From positions 1-5,414 of the forward strand of contig DATCXQ010000155.1 in assembly GCA_036565725.1 (NCBI GenBank): a stretch of 5,414 nucleotides of DNA, given 5' to 3'. The DNA comes from JAJVID01 sp036565725. Its GTDB lineage: Bacteria > Acidobacteriota > Blastocatellia > RBC074. Each line of letters opens with the position of its first letter. Within the stretch, counting starts at the first letter, position 1. A program made the translations under genes and the position numbers. The notes under the pieces are model-generated. The model did not search any database and was not told the DNA's origin. It was given only the letters and a program-made list of their open reading frames with translations. Shown here piece after piece: positions 1 to 5,414 of this stretch.

Positions 1-48
1 GCGCCGCCCTTCAGGCCGAAGGACTCGGCTTCGGCCTGAAGGCGGCGC
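1..48. terminator. Strong hairpin beyond the cytochrome gene, candidate terminator or intergenic palindrome
   Basis: Bases 1-21 pair with 29-48 to give 20 base pairs, interrupted only by one unpaired C at position 9, with a 7-base loop (22-28). The structure begins 15 bases past the stop codon of the minus-strand cytochrome gene, a typical place for a terminator of that gene. A U-tract after the stem on the minus strand would lie outside the window, so intrinsic termination cannot be confirmed. The stem is very GC-rich and symmetric, so it could equally be a member of a dispersed intergenic palindrome family. The hairpin is seen directly; the terminator role is inferred. Confidence 0.55.
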
Positions 49-62
49 TACGAACTCAACGT

Positions 63-1415
63 CTAGTTTTTAGAAGCGGTCTGCGTCTGCCCCTGCGCGC
101 GCAGGTTCTGACCATCGATCGTGTAATCCATCCACCCGATCATCATCTCTTCCCAGGTTTGATCTCCCCAGCGGACGGTGATGGTTGGGTCGGGATTGAA
201 TCTGTTGGCGGCCGAATTGTCGTGATGCGCCAGACATTCGATGCGGCTGCCTTTCGGCGCGGCGATCGGCTCTTTGACGAAGTAATTCAACTGCCAGTTG
301 AAATCGTACTTCGGCACGCGCAGCAGAATCTTCTCCTTGCCGTCGGGGTAGACCAGCTTGTACTCGAAATCCTTTCCCCGGACGTGCATATGCGGCATGA
401 ACATGGAGATGTGCGCGTCTTCGGTGAAGGTGAATGACGAGCGCGATTCGAAGTTCGAGTCGCCCGGCGGGATCGTCAGCTTAGACGGGTCGGTCGAAAC
501 GCCTGTGGTGATGACGCGCTTTTCGACCGGCTCTTTGGCGAACCATATGCCAATGCTTGTGCGATCCATAGCCGCAAGGCCGTTGGTAGTGTAATGCATC
601 TGGAAAACCAACATCGAGCCTTTCTTGACGAGCTTGGCCTGACCCGGCTTGAGCGTGAGCGGACTCATTCCAGGCGCCCAGCCAAGGAGCATGCGGTCGG
701 GATTTGAGCCGCGGGGCCGGTTGTTTTGCGCCTGCGGATCGCGCCTGGCTTCGGGGTTGGCTCGCCGCTGGCCCGCGGTGATCTCTCCGGCGGCCGGAAG
801 AGGGCCTTGATCAGGCTCGCGAACGCTGACTATGACGTGATGCACGACGCTCGGCTCGCCGCGTTTGATCTCGGCGAATTGAATGTATTTGTCCTCGGTG
901 AAGTTGGTCGGAACGGCCCAATAGCGGTAAGGCACCGTGCCGTCGGCGGGGACCGAGGCCTCTTCCGTCATCGAGAAGACGGCGTCGGGCTGTCCGAATT
1001 TCCACCCGACGTCATTGAATTTCGGCGCCGGAGGCAAATCCTTCGCGTCGCCCTCCTTCGCCCCGGCGTCTACCCAGGCGCGGATCGTGGCGATCTGCTG
1101 CTCGGTCAATTGCGGGTCGTTGAGGAACTCGCCGTGATTCGGGTCGGCGTACCAGGGCGGCATCTCGCGGCTCAGGACTTTTTCGCGAATCGATTTAGCC
1201 CACGGCCGGACGTCTTTGTACGCCAGCAGCGACATCGGCGCCATCTCGCCGGCACGATGGCAATTGGCGCATTTGGCGTAAAGAATCGGCGCGACATCTT
1301 TATTGAATGTCACAATCGCGTTGCTCGTTCCACTCGCGTCGCCACGTCGCTGCAATACGAAGAAGGCCGCGAGCGCTAAAGCGATGATCATGCAAATAGC
1401 GGCGCTGCGTCTCAT
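63..1415 (-). CDS. c-type cytochrome fused to a PHM/DBM-like copper monooxygenase-type domain
   Basis: Predicted 450-residue protein. Residues 5-21 form a hydrophobic signal or anchor segment, so the rest should lie outside the cytoplasmic membrane. A haem-c motif CANCH is at 49-53, with M85 in the REMPPWYADP stretch a likely axial ligand. The C-terminal part carries a pattern like peptidylglycine/dopamine monooxygenases: HH at 192-193 (VVHHVIVSV), H274 (FQMHYTTNG), HxH at 342/344 (MPHMHV), and Met at 424-425 (WEEMMIGW). In that family the first three histidines bind CuH, and the HxH plus Met bind CuM. Residues about 200-240 are a Pro/Gln/Asn/Arg-rich insertion. The frame stays open upstream to a TTG at 1583, but the ATG at 1415 has a well-spaced GGAGGG and is followed by the signal segment, so I chose it. 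The likely role is redox chemistry on an unknown extracytoplasmic substrate. Such fusions occur in Acidobacteria and Planctomycetes, usually uncharacterised. The domain call is good; the reaction is unknown. Confidence 0.88.
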   Translation of the reverse strand: MRRSAAICMIIALALAAFFVLQRRGDASGTSNAIVTFNKDVAPILYAKCANCHRAGEMAPMSLLAYKDVRPWAKSIREKVLSREMPPWYADPNHGEFLNDPQLTEQQIATIRAWVDAGAKEGDAKDLPPAPKFNDVGWKFGQPDAVFSMTEEASVPADGTVPYRYWAVPTNFTEDKYIQFAEIKRGEPSVVHHVIVSVREPDQGPLPAAGEITAGQRRANPEARRDPQAQNNRPRGSNPDRMLLGWAPGMSPLTLKPGQAKLVKKGSMLVFQMHYTTNGLAAMDRTSIGIWFAKEPVEKRVITTGVSTDPSKLTIPPGDSNFESRSSFTFTEDAHISMFMPHMHVRGKDFEYKLVYPDGKEKILLRVPKYDFNWQLNYFVKEPIAAPKGSRIECLAHHDNSAANRFNPDPTITVRWGDQTWEEMMIGWMDYTIDGQNLRAQGQTQTASKN

Positions 1416-1423
1416 AAACTCAT

Positions 1424-1429
1424 CCCTCC
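1424..1429 (-). promoter_or_regulatory. Ribosome binding site that fixes the cytochrome start
   Basis: On the minus strand this reads GGAGGG, followed by eight bases and then ATG at 1415. The spacing is close to ideal. It favours this ATG over the in-frame TTG 168 bases further upstream, which would add 56 residues with no recognisable feature in front of the signal segment. Confidence 0.8.
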
Positions 1430-1442
1430 GATATGTCCACAA

Positions 1443-1499
1443 AGTCGCACGAAGAAACGCGGAGTAAAAGGGGGTAATTCTCGCGTCCTTCGTGCGACT
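1443..1499. repeat. Inverted repeat in the leader of the cytochrome gene
   Basis: AGTCGCACGAAG at 1443-1454 and its exact reverse complement at 1488-1499 form a 12-base-pair stem. After a small asymmetric bulge the stem can continue with ACGCG (1457-1461) against CGCGT (1482-1486), leaving a loop of about 20 bases. It ends 13 bases before the cytochrome ribosome binding site, reading on the minus strand, so if transcribed it would lie in the 5' leader. It could be a regulatory hairpin or one copy of a dispersed intergenic repeat. The pairing is seen directly; any role is inferred. Confidence 0.6.
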
Positions 1500-1719
1500 C
1501 CATGGATAGTTTTCACCTTGTCGAAAGCCACCGTTCGCGGATGCGAATCGGATGAATTGCGGGTTCCGTTTTGAAAGCTTCAATACGCGCCCCGCTCCAG
1601 CAGCGAGGCGGACCTTCTGAAATTAAGACGGTAAAAACGAACGGCTGGTCACTTCTACTTCATCACCGGTAAGACCGGGAGTTTCAGGCGCCCGTACTTT
1701 TATGAGAACTCGAGCGTAA

Positions 1720-1737
1720 ACTTACCGATCGGTAAGT
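1720..1737. promoter_or_regulatory. 18-bp perfect palindrome, probable operator of TetR type
   Basis: The sequence acttaccgatcggtaagt is its own reverse complement over all 18 bases. Half-sites of the form TTACCG/CGGTAA, with a short or no spacer, resemble operators bound by TetR/AcrR-family repressors. It lies in the divergent intergenic region, 133 bases before the propeller ATG and about 305 bases before the cytochrome ATG. A minus-strand TTGACT (1748-1743) sits six bases from its edge, so the palindrome would fall between -35 and -10 of a leftward promoter, a common arrangement for repression. No regulator gene is in the window. The palindrome is certain; the protein family is an inference. 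Confidence 0.65.
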
Positions 1738-1742
1738 AGAAA

Positions 1743-1748
1743 GTCAAG
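1743..1748 (-). promoter_or_regulatory. Possible -35 box of a leftward promoter overlapping the palindrome
   Basis: On the minus strand this reads TTGACT, five of six matches to TTGACA. Seventeen bases further left, TAAGTT is only a weak -10 match (three of six). If real, the promoter would be covered by the 18-bp palindrome and would give the cytochrome gene a leader of roughly 300 bases. This is a weak call, kept because of its position beside the operator-like site. Confidence 0.22.
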
Positions 1749-1870
1749 CAGTGGAAAAATGATGGAAGAAAATGTCTCCCTTTTCCGTCTAAAGCTGAGA
1801 ACGATAGGACCCTCCGGCCCTGTCACAATCAAAAATTGGGAACGTTCTGATTGAAAAGAGGCGCCAGTCT

Positions 1871-3016
1871 ATGACTCGAACACTTTTCCTGGCCGCGCTC
1901 GTCGCGGCTGTTCAAGCTAACTCACAAAGTCCTCAATTCATTCCTGCGCCCGGCTCGCCGGTAGTCGTTGGAAAAGGCCCGGGCCAAGTATCGCTCGCGG
2001 ATATTAATAAAGATGGCCGGCCCGATCTGGTGATCCGTCACCTGCTGGAGCGGTTGCTGACAGTGTGGCTTGGCGACGGAACAGGGCGGTTTGCCGCCGC
2101 CCCCGGTGGTCAGATCAGCTTGAGCTACATGCCGGGAGACGTCGAACTGGGGGATGTCAACGGAGACAAAATCCTCGACTTCGGTGTTACGAACAGCGAC
2201 CGGGACGCCGTAGATATTTTCCTGGGCGACGGCAAAGGCGGCTTCAATCGCGCCGCCGGGGCGCCTTTCACCGTGAGCGCCGCAGTCGAGTTCAACACGC
2301 ACAGCCTGAATCTTGTAGACCTCAACGAAGATGGGAAACTGGACATCGTCACCGCGAATCACCGCCGAAACAGCTTCGCGACGCTGTTCGGCGACGGGCG
2401 CGGAAGGTTCTCATCCGGGTCAGTGACGACATTCCGGCCGGGTCATAACAATTACACATTCGCCTTTGGCGAAATCGACGGCGATGGGCATTTGGATGTT
2501 GTGGTCGTGAGCGGCGAAAACGGCGACAGTCTTGAACCCGGCCGGGTAGCGATGTTCCGTGGCGACGGAAAAGGCGCGTTCAAGAACGCGTCGGAACAGT
2601 CTTTGTCAGTTCCGATGGGGCCGCATTTCGTGACGCTCGCGGACATGAATAACGATCAACTCCTCGACATCATCATCAGCCACAGAAGTAATCAACTAAG
2701 CGTTCTGTTGAACGGCGGCGCGGGAAAGTTCGCGCCTGCGCCCGCGTCGCCTTACGACCTGGGGACTGAGGCCTTCGCCGTAGCGGTGGCGGATGTCAAC
2801 CGAGACAAGCGAAACGATATCGTCGCGGCCACCGTTGATAGCGTCACAGTGTTGCTCGGCGGCGGGGACGGGTTTATTCCGGCGCCGGGCTCGCCGTTCC
2901 GCGCCGGCCCCGGCGCATATAACCTTGCGATCGGAGACGTCAACAAAGATGGCAAGCTCGATGTCGTGGCGTCCAGCTTTGAAGGCGACGCCGTGACCGC
3001 GCTGCTGGGGCGATAG
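1871..3016 (+). CDS. Secreted FG-GAP/VCBS-repeat protein, predicted seven-bladed beta-propeller
   Basis: Predicted 381-residue protein with an N-terminal signal peptide (hydrophobic residues 5-16, plausible cleavage after VQA at 14-16), so probably exported. Seven calcium-loop motifs of the Dx[ND]xDxxxD type follow at residues 44-52, 95-103, 150-158, 201-209 (starting with Glu), 258-266, 308-316 and 356-364. They are spaced 48-57 residues apart, as in integrin-alpha-like FG-GAP/VCBS propellers. Several repeats also carry the companion LGDGxGxF motif. Seven loops fill the mature chain almost completely, so there is no room for a catalytic or anchoring domain. The start has AGAGG nine bases upstream. 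Propellers of this type usually bind proteins or glycans or act as scaffolds; the ligand here is unknown. The permease gene follows on the same strand after 175 bases of repeat structure, so co-transcription is possible but unproven. Confidence 0.9.
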   Translation: MTRTLFLAALVAAVQANSQSPQFIPAPGSPVVVGKGPGQVSLADINKDGRPDLVIRHLLERLLTVWLGDGTGRFAAAPGGQISLSYMPGDVELGDVNGDKILDFGVTNSDRDAVDIFLGDGKGGFNRAAGAPFTVSAAVEFNTHSLNLVDLNEDGKLDIVTANHRRNSFATLFGDGRGRFSSGSVTTFRPGHNNYTFAFGEIDGDGHLDVVVVSGENGDSLEPGRVAMFRGDGKGAFKNASEQSLSVPMGPHFVTLADMNNDQLLDIIISHRSNQLSVLLNGGAGKFAPAPASPYDLGTEAFAVAVADVNRDKRNDIVAATVDSVTVLLGGGDGFIPAPGSPFRAGPGAYNLAIGDVNKDGKLDVVASSFEGDAVTALLGR

Positions 3017-3033
3017 CGCAACCAGGCGCCAGT

Positions 3034-3117
3034 AGATGTCAGATGTCAGATGTCAGATGTCAGATGTCAGATGTCAGATGTCAGATGTCAGATGTCAGAT
3101 GTCAGATGTCAGATGTC
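3034..3117. repeat. Tandem heptamer array, twelve perfect copies of AGATGTC
   Basis: Twelve consecutive identical copies of AGATGTC fill 84 bases, with AGT on each side (3031-3033 and 3118-3120). The array starts 18 bases after the stop codon of the propeller gene. No copy has diverged, which suggests recent expansion or active homogenisation by slippage or recombination. Perfect heptamer arrays are known in other bacteria, for example the short tandemly repeated repetitive (STRR) sequences of filamentous cyanobacteria; I know of no proven function here. Copy number could vary between strains or be mis-assembled. Confidence 0.97.
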
Positions 3118-3176
3118 AGTAGAAGAGTGGCGGCGAAGCTCTCTCACTGACATCTGACATCTGACATCTGACATCT
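3090..3176. repeat. Long inverted repeat: four heptamers each side of a 25-base spacer
   Basis: Four copies of GACATCT at 3149-3176 are the exact reverse complement of the AGATGTC units. Together with AGT/ACT at the inner ends, bases 3090-3120 pair perfectly with 3146-3176 for 31 base pairs. Inside, GA and GAG (3122-3127, one bulge) can pair with CTCTC (3141-3145), leaving a GC-rich loop at about 3128-3140. Because the left arm has eight more copies, the right arm can pair in up to nine registers. The stem is followed by tcttcttt-like pyrimidines, a weak match to a terminator U-tract, and then the permease ribosome binding site. Possible roles are termination after the propeller gene, mRNA protection, or control of permease translation. 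Confidence 0.9.
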
Positions 3177-3182
3177 TCTTTC

Positions 3183-3187
3183 GGAGG
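3183..3187 (+). promoter_or_regulatory. Ribosome binding site of the permease, beside the inverted heptamers
   Basis: GGAGG is followed by four bases (AATT) and then ATG at 3192, slightly short spacing but a strong match. It supports this start, as does the family-typical N-terminus that begins directly there. The end of the inverted heptamer cluster is only six bases upstream, so a ribosome loading here would meet the folded stem if it is in the transcript. Confidence 0.8.
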
Positions 3188-3191
3188 AATT

Positions 3192-5414
3192 ATGCAAACG
3201 CTATTGCGAGACCTGCGTTATGGGGCGCGAATGTCGCTAAAGAAGCCCGGTTTTACTTTGGTCGCAGTCATCACGCTCGCACTGGGCGTCGGCGCTAATG
3301 CCGCGATCTTTACGGTGGTCAATGGAGTGTTGCTGCGCCCGCTGCCTTACGACGAGCCGGATCGGCTGGTGATGCTTTGGGAGAGCGACCCGCGTCGGAA
3401 TATCGAGCGTCAGTTGGTTGCGCCCCCGAACCTTGTTGAGTGGATGGGGCAAAGCCGCTCTTTTGAAAACATCGCGTATTGGTCAGGCAGTGGCGAGTTC
3501 AACCTGGTCATGGCGGACGGAATCGAAAAGGCGAAGTGCGCTTACGTCACGTCCGGTCTTTTCTCGACCCTGCGCGTCAGGCCGCATCTCGGCCGCGCGT
3601 TCCTGCCGGAAGAAGATCGGCCCGAAGGCAATCTCGCCGCGGTTCTCAGCTACGAATACTGGCGGCGGCGATTTGCGGCGGACCCGAATGTGATTGGCCG
3701 GAAGCTGACCGTGGATACGTTTGGCCGGCGCGATTACACCATCGTCGGCGTAATGCAGCCGGGCTTCCGCTTTCCCAATCAAACCGAAATATGGCTGCCG
3801 GTCGGGTGGGACGGCATTCCCAGAGCGCGGCGCGGCGCCTGGTTATCGGTGATCGCGCGGCTCAAGGACGGCGTATCGCCCGCGCAGGCCCAGGCGGAAC
3901 TGAGCGTGGTCCAGGCGCGCATCGGACAGCAACATAGTGAGGCCAGCTCGAGCGTCGTCATTATTCCTCTGCTTGAACAGACGCTGGGCGCGAGGCTGCG
4001 TTCGGCCTTGCTGATTTTGTGGGGTGTCGTCGCCTGCGTGCTGCTGATCGCTTGCGCGAACGTCGCCAACCTGTTGCTGGCGCGCGCCGCCGACAGGCAA
4101 AAAGAGATCGCCATCCGGCTGGCGTTGGGCGGGAGCCGATGGCGGATGATCCGGCAGTTGTTGACTGAAAGCATGCTGCTGGCGTTCCTGGGCGGCGCCT
4201 TCGGACTGTTACTCGCCAGTTGGAGTCTCAAGCTGCTGATAGCCTTCAACGCAGATCACGTCCCGCGCCTCGTCGAGACTCGACTTGATGTTTGGTCCCT
4301 GGCTTTCACGACGTTGATCGCTTGCCTGACCGGCCTGCTTTTCGGCCTTGCGCCCGCCTGGCAGACGACGAAGCCTGATTTGAACGTCGCGTTGAAAGAC
4401 GGCGGCAGGGGCGCGACCGGCGGTTTGCAGCGAAACCGGCTGCGCGCCGTGTTGATCGTGGCCGAGGTCGCTCTGTCGATGGTGTTGTTGATCGGGGCAG
4501 GTTTAATGATCCGCAGCTTTGCGCAAATGACGCGAGTTAACCGCGGCTTTCAGCCGGAACATCTGTTGACCGCGAAACTCGATTTTTCCATTTCGGGCTT
4601 TACCACCTGGGTCCGACCGACCGAAACACGGCCGCAGGTCACTCTACGCGAATTGATGGAGCGCCTGAAAAATCAGCCCGGCGTCCAGTCGGTCGCCGCA
4701 GCCGGCGACAAGGCCGGCTTCCGGGTCACCGTTGAAAACCGGCAGACCGGCGCTGAAGACGATTATCCGCGCGTCAGTCTTCAAGGCGTCAGCCCGGATT
4801 ATTTCCGCGCCATGGGCATACCAGTACTGCGAGGCCGCGCCTTCACCGAGAGCGACGCGTTGGAATCCCCGGGGGTCGCCGTCCTTCCCGAATCCCTGGC
4901 GAAGCGGTGTTTCCCCAACGAGGACCCCATCGGCAAGCGGATTTACAAGGGGCGGCTTAATCCCGGCCAGGCGGGAGAGCTTGATCGGTGGACGAACGTA
5001 TCGTTGTGGACAGAGATTGTCGGCGTAGTGGCGGACGTTAAAAGTATAAGTCTGGACCCGCAGGTCGAATCGAACGTCTACGTTCCTTATTGGCAATGGC
5101 CGATGCAAACGCCTTCGCTATTCGTACGCACGGCGGGGAACCCGGCCAACTTCGCGGCGGCGCTTTATAGCGAAGTCAAAGCCTTGAACAAAAATCTGCC
5201 CACTCCGAAAGTTCAAACGATGAACGAGCGGCTCGCCGACGTGGTCGCCCAGCCGCGCTTTCAAACATTGTTGCTCGGCCTGTTCGGTCTCGTGGCGTTG
5301 GCCCTGGTCAGCGCGGGCATTTACGGCGTCGTCTCGTATTCAGTCGCGCAGCGCACTCACGAGATCGGCGTTCGCATGGCGCTGGGCGCCGGCGAGCACG
5401 ACGTCTTGCGGCTC
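3192..5414 (+). CDS. ADOP-family (MacB/FtsX-like) permease, C-terminus cut by window end
   Basis: Open for 741 residues to the window edge; the family is usually around 800, so roughly 60 residues are missing. The N-terminus (LLRDLRYGARMSLKKPGF, then GVGANAAIF, then LRPLPY) is the signature of acidobacterial duplicated orphan permeases. Layout: TM1 about 20-43; MacB-type periplasmic domain about 50-265; FtsX domain with TM2 272-298, TM3 323-350 and TM4 367-390, including KEIAIRLALGGSRWRMIRQL; second half starting with TM5 418-441; second periplasmic domain about 445-685, with FPNEDPIGKR at 574-583; final FtsX domain from TM6 at 690-716, with the matching HEIGVRMALGAG at 723-734. The two halves are a duplicated MacB unit. 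MacB relatives couple ATP hydrolysis in the cytoplasm to mechanical work on periplasmic substrates, but no ATPase is seen here and the substrate is unknown. No frameshift or internal stop is visible. Confidence 0.95.
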   Translation, partial: MQTLLRDLRYGARMSLKKPGFTLVAVITLALGVGANAAIFTVVNGVLLRPLPYDEPDRLVMLWESDPRRNIERQLVAPPNLVEWMGQSRSFENIAYWSGSGEFNLVMADGIEKAKCAYVTSGLFSTLRVRPHLGRAFLPEEDRPEGNLAAVLSYEYWRRRFAADPNVIGRKLTVDTFGRRDYTIVGVMQPGFRFPNQTEIWLPVGWDGIPRARRGAWLSVIARLKDGVSPAQAQAELSVVQARIGQQHSEASSSVVIIPLLEQTLGARLRSALLILWGVVACVLLIACANVANLLLARAADRQKEIAIRLALGGSRWRMIRQLLTESMLLAFLGGAFGLLLASWSLKLLIAFNADHVPRLVETRLDVWSLAFTTLIACLTGLLFGLAPAWQTTKPDLNVALKDGGRGATGGLQRNRLRAVLIVAEVALSMVLLIGAGLMIRSFAQMTRVNRGFQPEHLLTAKLDFSISGFTTWVRPTETRPQVTLRELMERLKNQPGVQSVAAAGDKAGFRVTVENRQTGAEDDYPRVSLQGVSPDYFRAMGIPVLRGRAFTESDALESPGVAVLPESLAKRCFPNEDPIGKRIYKGRLNPGQAGELDRWTNVSLWTEIVGVVADVKSISLDPQVESNVYVPYWQWPMQTPSLFVRTAGNPANFAAALYSEVKALNKNLPTPKVQTMNERLADVVAQPRFQTLLLGLFGLVALALVSAGIYGVVSYSVAQRTHEIGVRMALGAGEHDVLRL

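Larger units (their letters stand above)
1416..1870. other. Divergent intergenic region between the cytochrome and propeller genes
   Basis: This 455-base region separates two divergently transcribed genes and should hold both promoters. It contains the cytochrome ribosome binding site, the inverted repeat at 1443-1499, the palindrome at 1720-1737, and the propeller gene's ribosome binding site (AGAGG at 1857-1861, nine bases before ATG). I see no convincing small gene: the forward ATG at 1702 meets a stop after five codons. No strong pair of -35/-10 boxes stands out. The best single box is TTGACT on the minus strand at 1748-1743, next to the palindrome. Confidence 0.7.

Noticed and set aside
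726..1379. 217-codon plus-strand open frame opposite the cytochrome gene
   Set aside because: It lies fully antisense to a gene with clear haem and copper motifs, its translation is Arg-rich with no recognisable domain, and it fits a GC-driven shadow frame.
1416..1583. N-terminal extension of the cytochrome gene from a TTG at 1583
   Set aside because: The added 56 residues show no domain, they would precede the signal segment, they overlap the leader inverted repeat, and the ATG at 1415 has a much better ribosome binding site.
1826..1853. CAATCA/TGATTG inverted repeat and GAACGTTC core before the propeller gene
   Set aside because: The arms are only six bases, the two symmetric elements have different centres, and neither extends, so chance is the simpler explanation.
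1859..3033. Ten-base direct repeat AGGCGCCAGT at 1859-1868 and 3024-3033 flanking the propeller gene, as a sign of insertion
   Set aside because: Several ten-base matches are expected by chance in a window of this size, and there is no mobility gene or terminal inverted repeat.
3034..3117. The heptamer array as a coding repeat (RCQMSDV)
   Set aside because: The forward array has no stop in any frame because its 21-base period contains none, but the inverted copies bring TGA stops, and no ribosome binding site or upstream gene reads into it after the TAG at 3014.
3034..3176. CRISPR array
   Set aside because: The units are seven bases with no spacers between them, which is a simple tandem repeat and not a CRISPR.
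3779..4249. 156-codon minus-strand open frame inside the permease gene
   Set aside because: It is antisense to conserved FtsX-domain sequence, and its Ser/Ala-rich translation has no family resemblance.

Overview
This window looks like a chromosomal segment from an acidobacterium. The main reason is the gene running off the right edge: it has the N-terminal signature and two-half layout of the acidobacterial duplicated orphan permease (ADOP) family. A c-type cytochrome fused to a copper-monooxygenase-like domain and a secreted FG-GAP/VCBS propeller protein fit the same phylum. The base composition is moderately GC-rich, and there is no transposase, phage gene, tRNA, rRNA or CRISPR array. A class such as Blastocatellia is plausible, but that is inference.

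Layout. Bases 1-48 form a near-perfect hairpin just past the end of the first gene. Bases 63-1415 (minus strand) encode a membrane-anchored or secreted protein with one haem-c motif, followed by a domain whose His/Met pattern matches the PHM/DBM type II copper monooxygenase fold. Bases 1416-1870 are a divergent intergenic region holding a 12-bp-arm inverted repeat in the cytochrome leader and an 18-bp perfect palindrome that resembles a TetR-type operator. Bases 1871-3016 (plus strand) encode an exported protein with seven calcium-loop repeats, probably a seven-bladed beta-propeller. Bases 3017-3191 hold twelve perfect tandem copies of the heptamer AGATGTC, then a 25-base spacer, then four copies in inverted orientation that end six bases before a ribosome binding site. 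From 3192 to the window end runs the ADOP-type permease, 741 residues and still open.

How they fit together. All three proteins are predicted to act at or outside the cytoplasmic membrane. The cytochrome gene is divergent from the propeller gene, and the permease follows the propeller on the same strand, separated by the heptamer structure. I see no pathway that clearly joins them. No ABC ATPase is visible beside the permease, which is usual for ADOP proteins. The most unusual element is the heptamer array with its inverted arm, which could form a long hairpin in several registers directly in front of the permease start.
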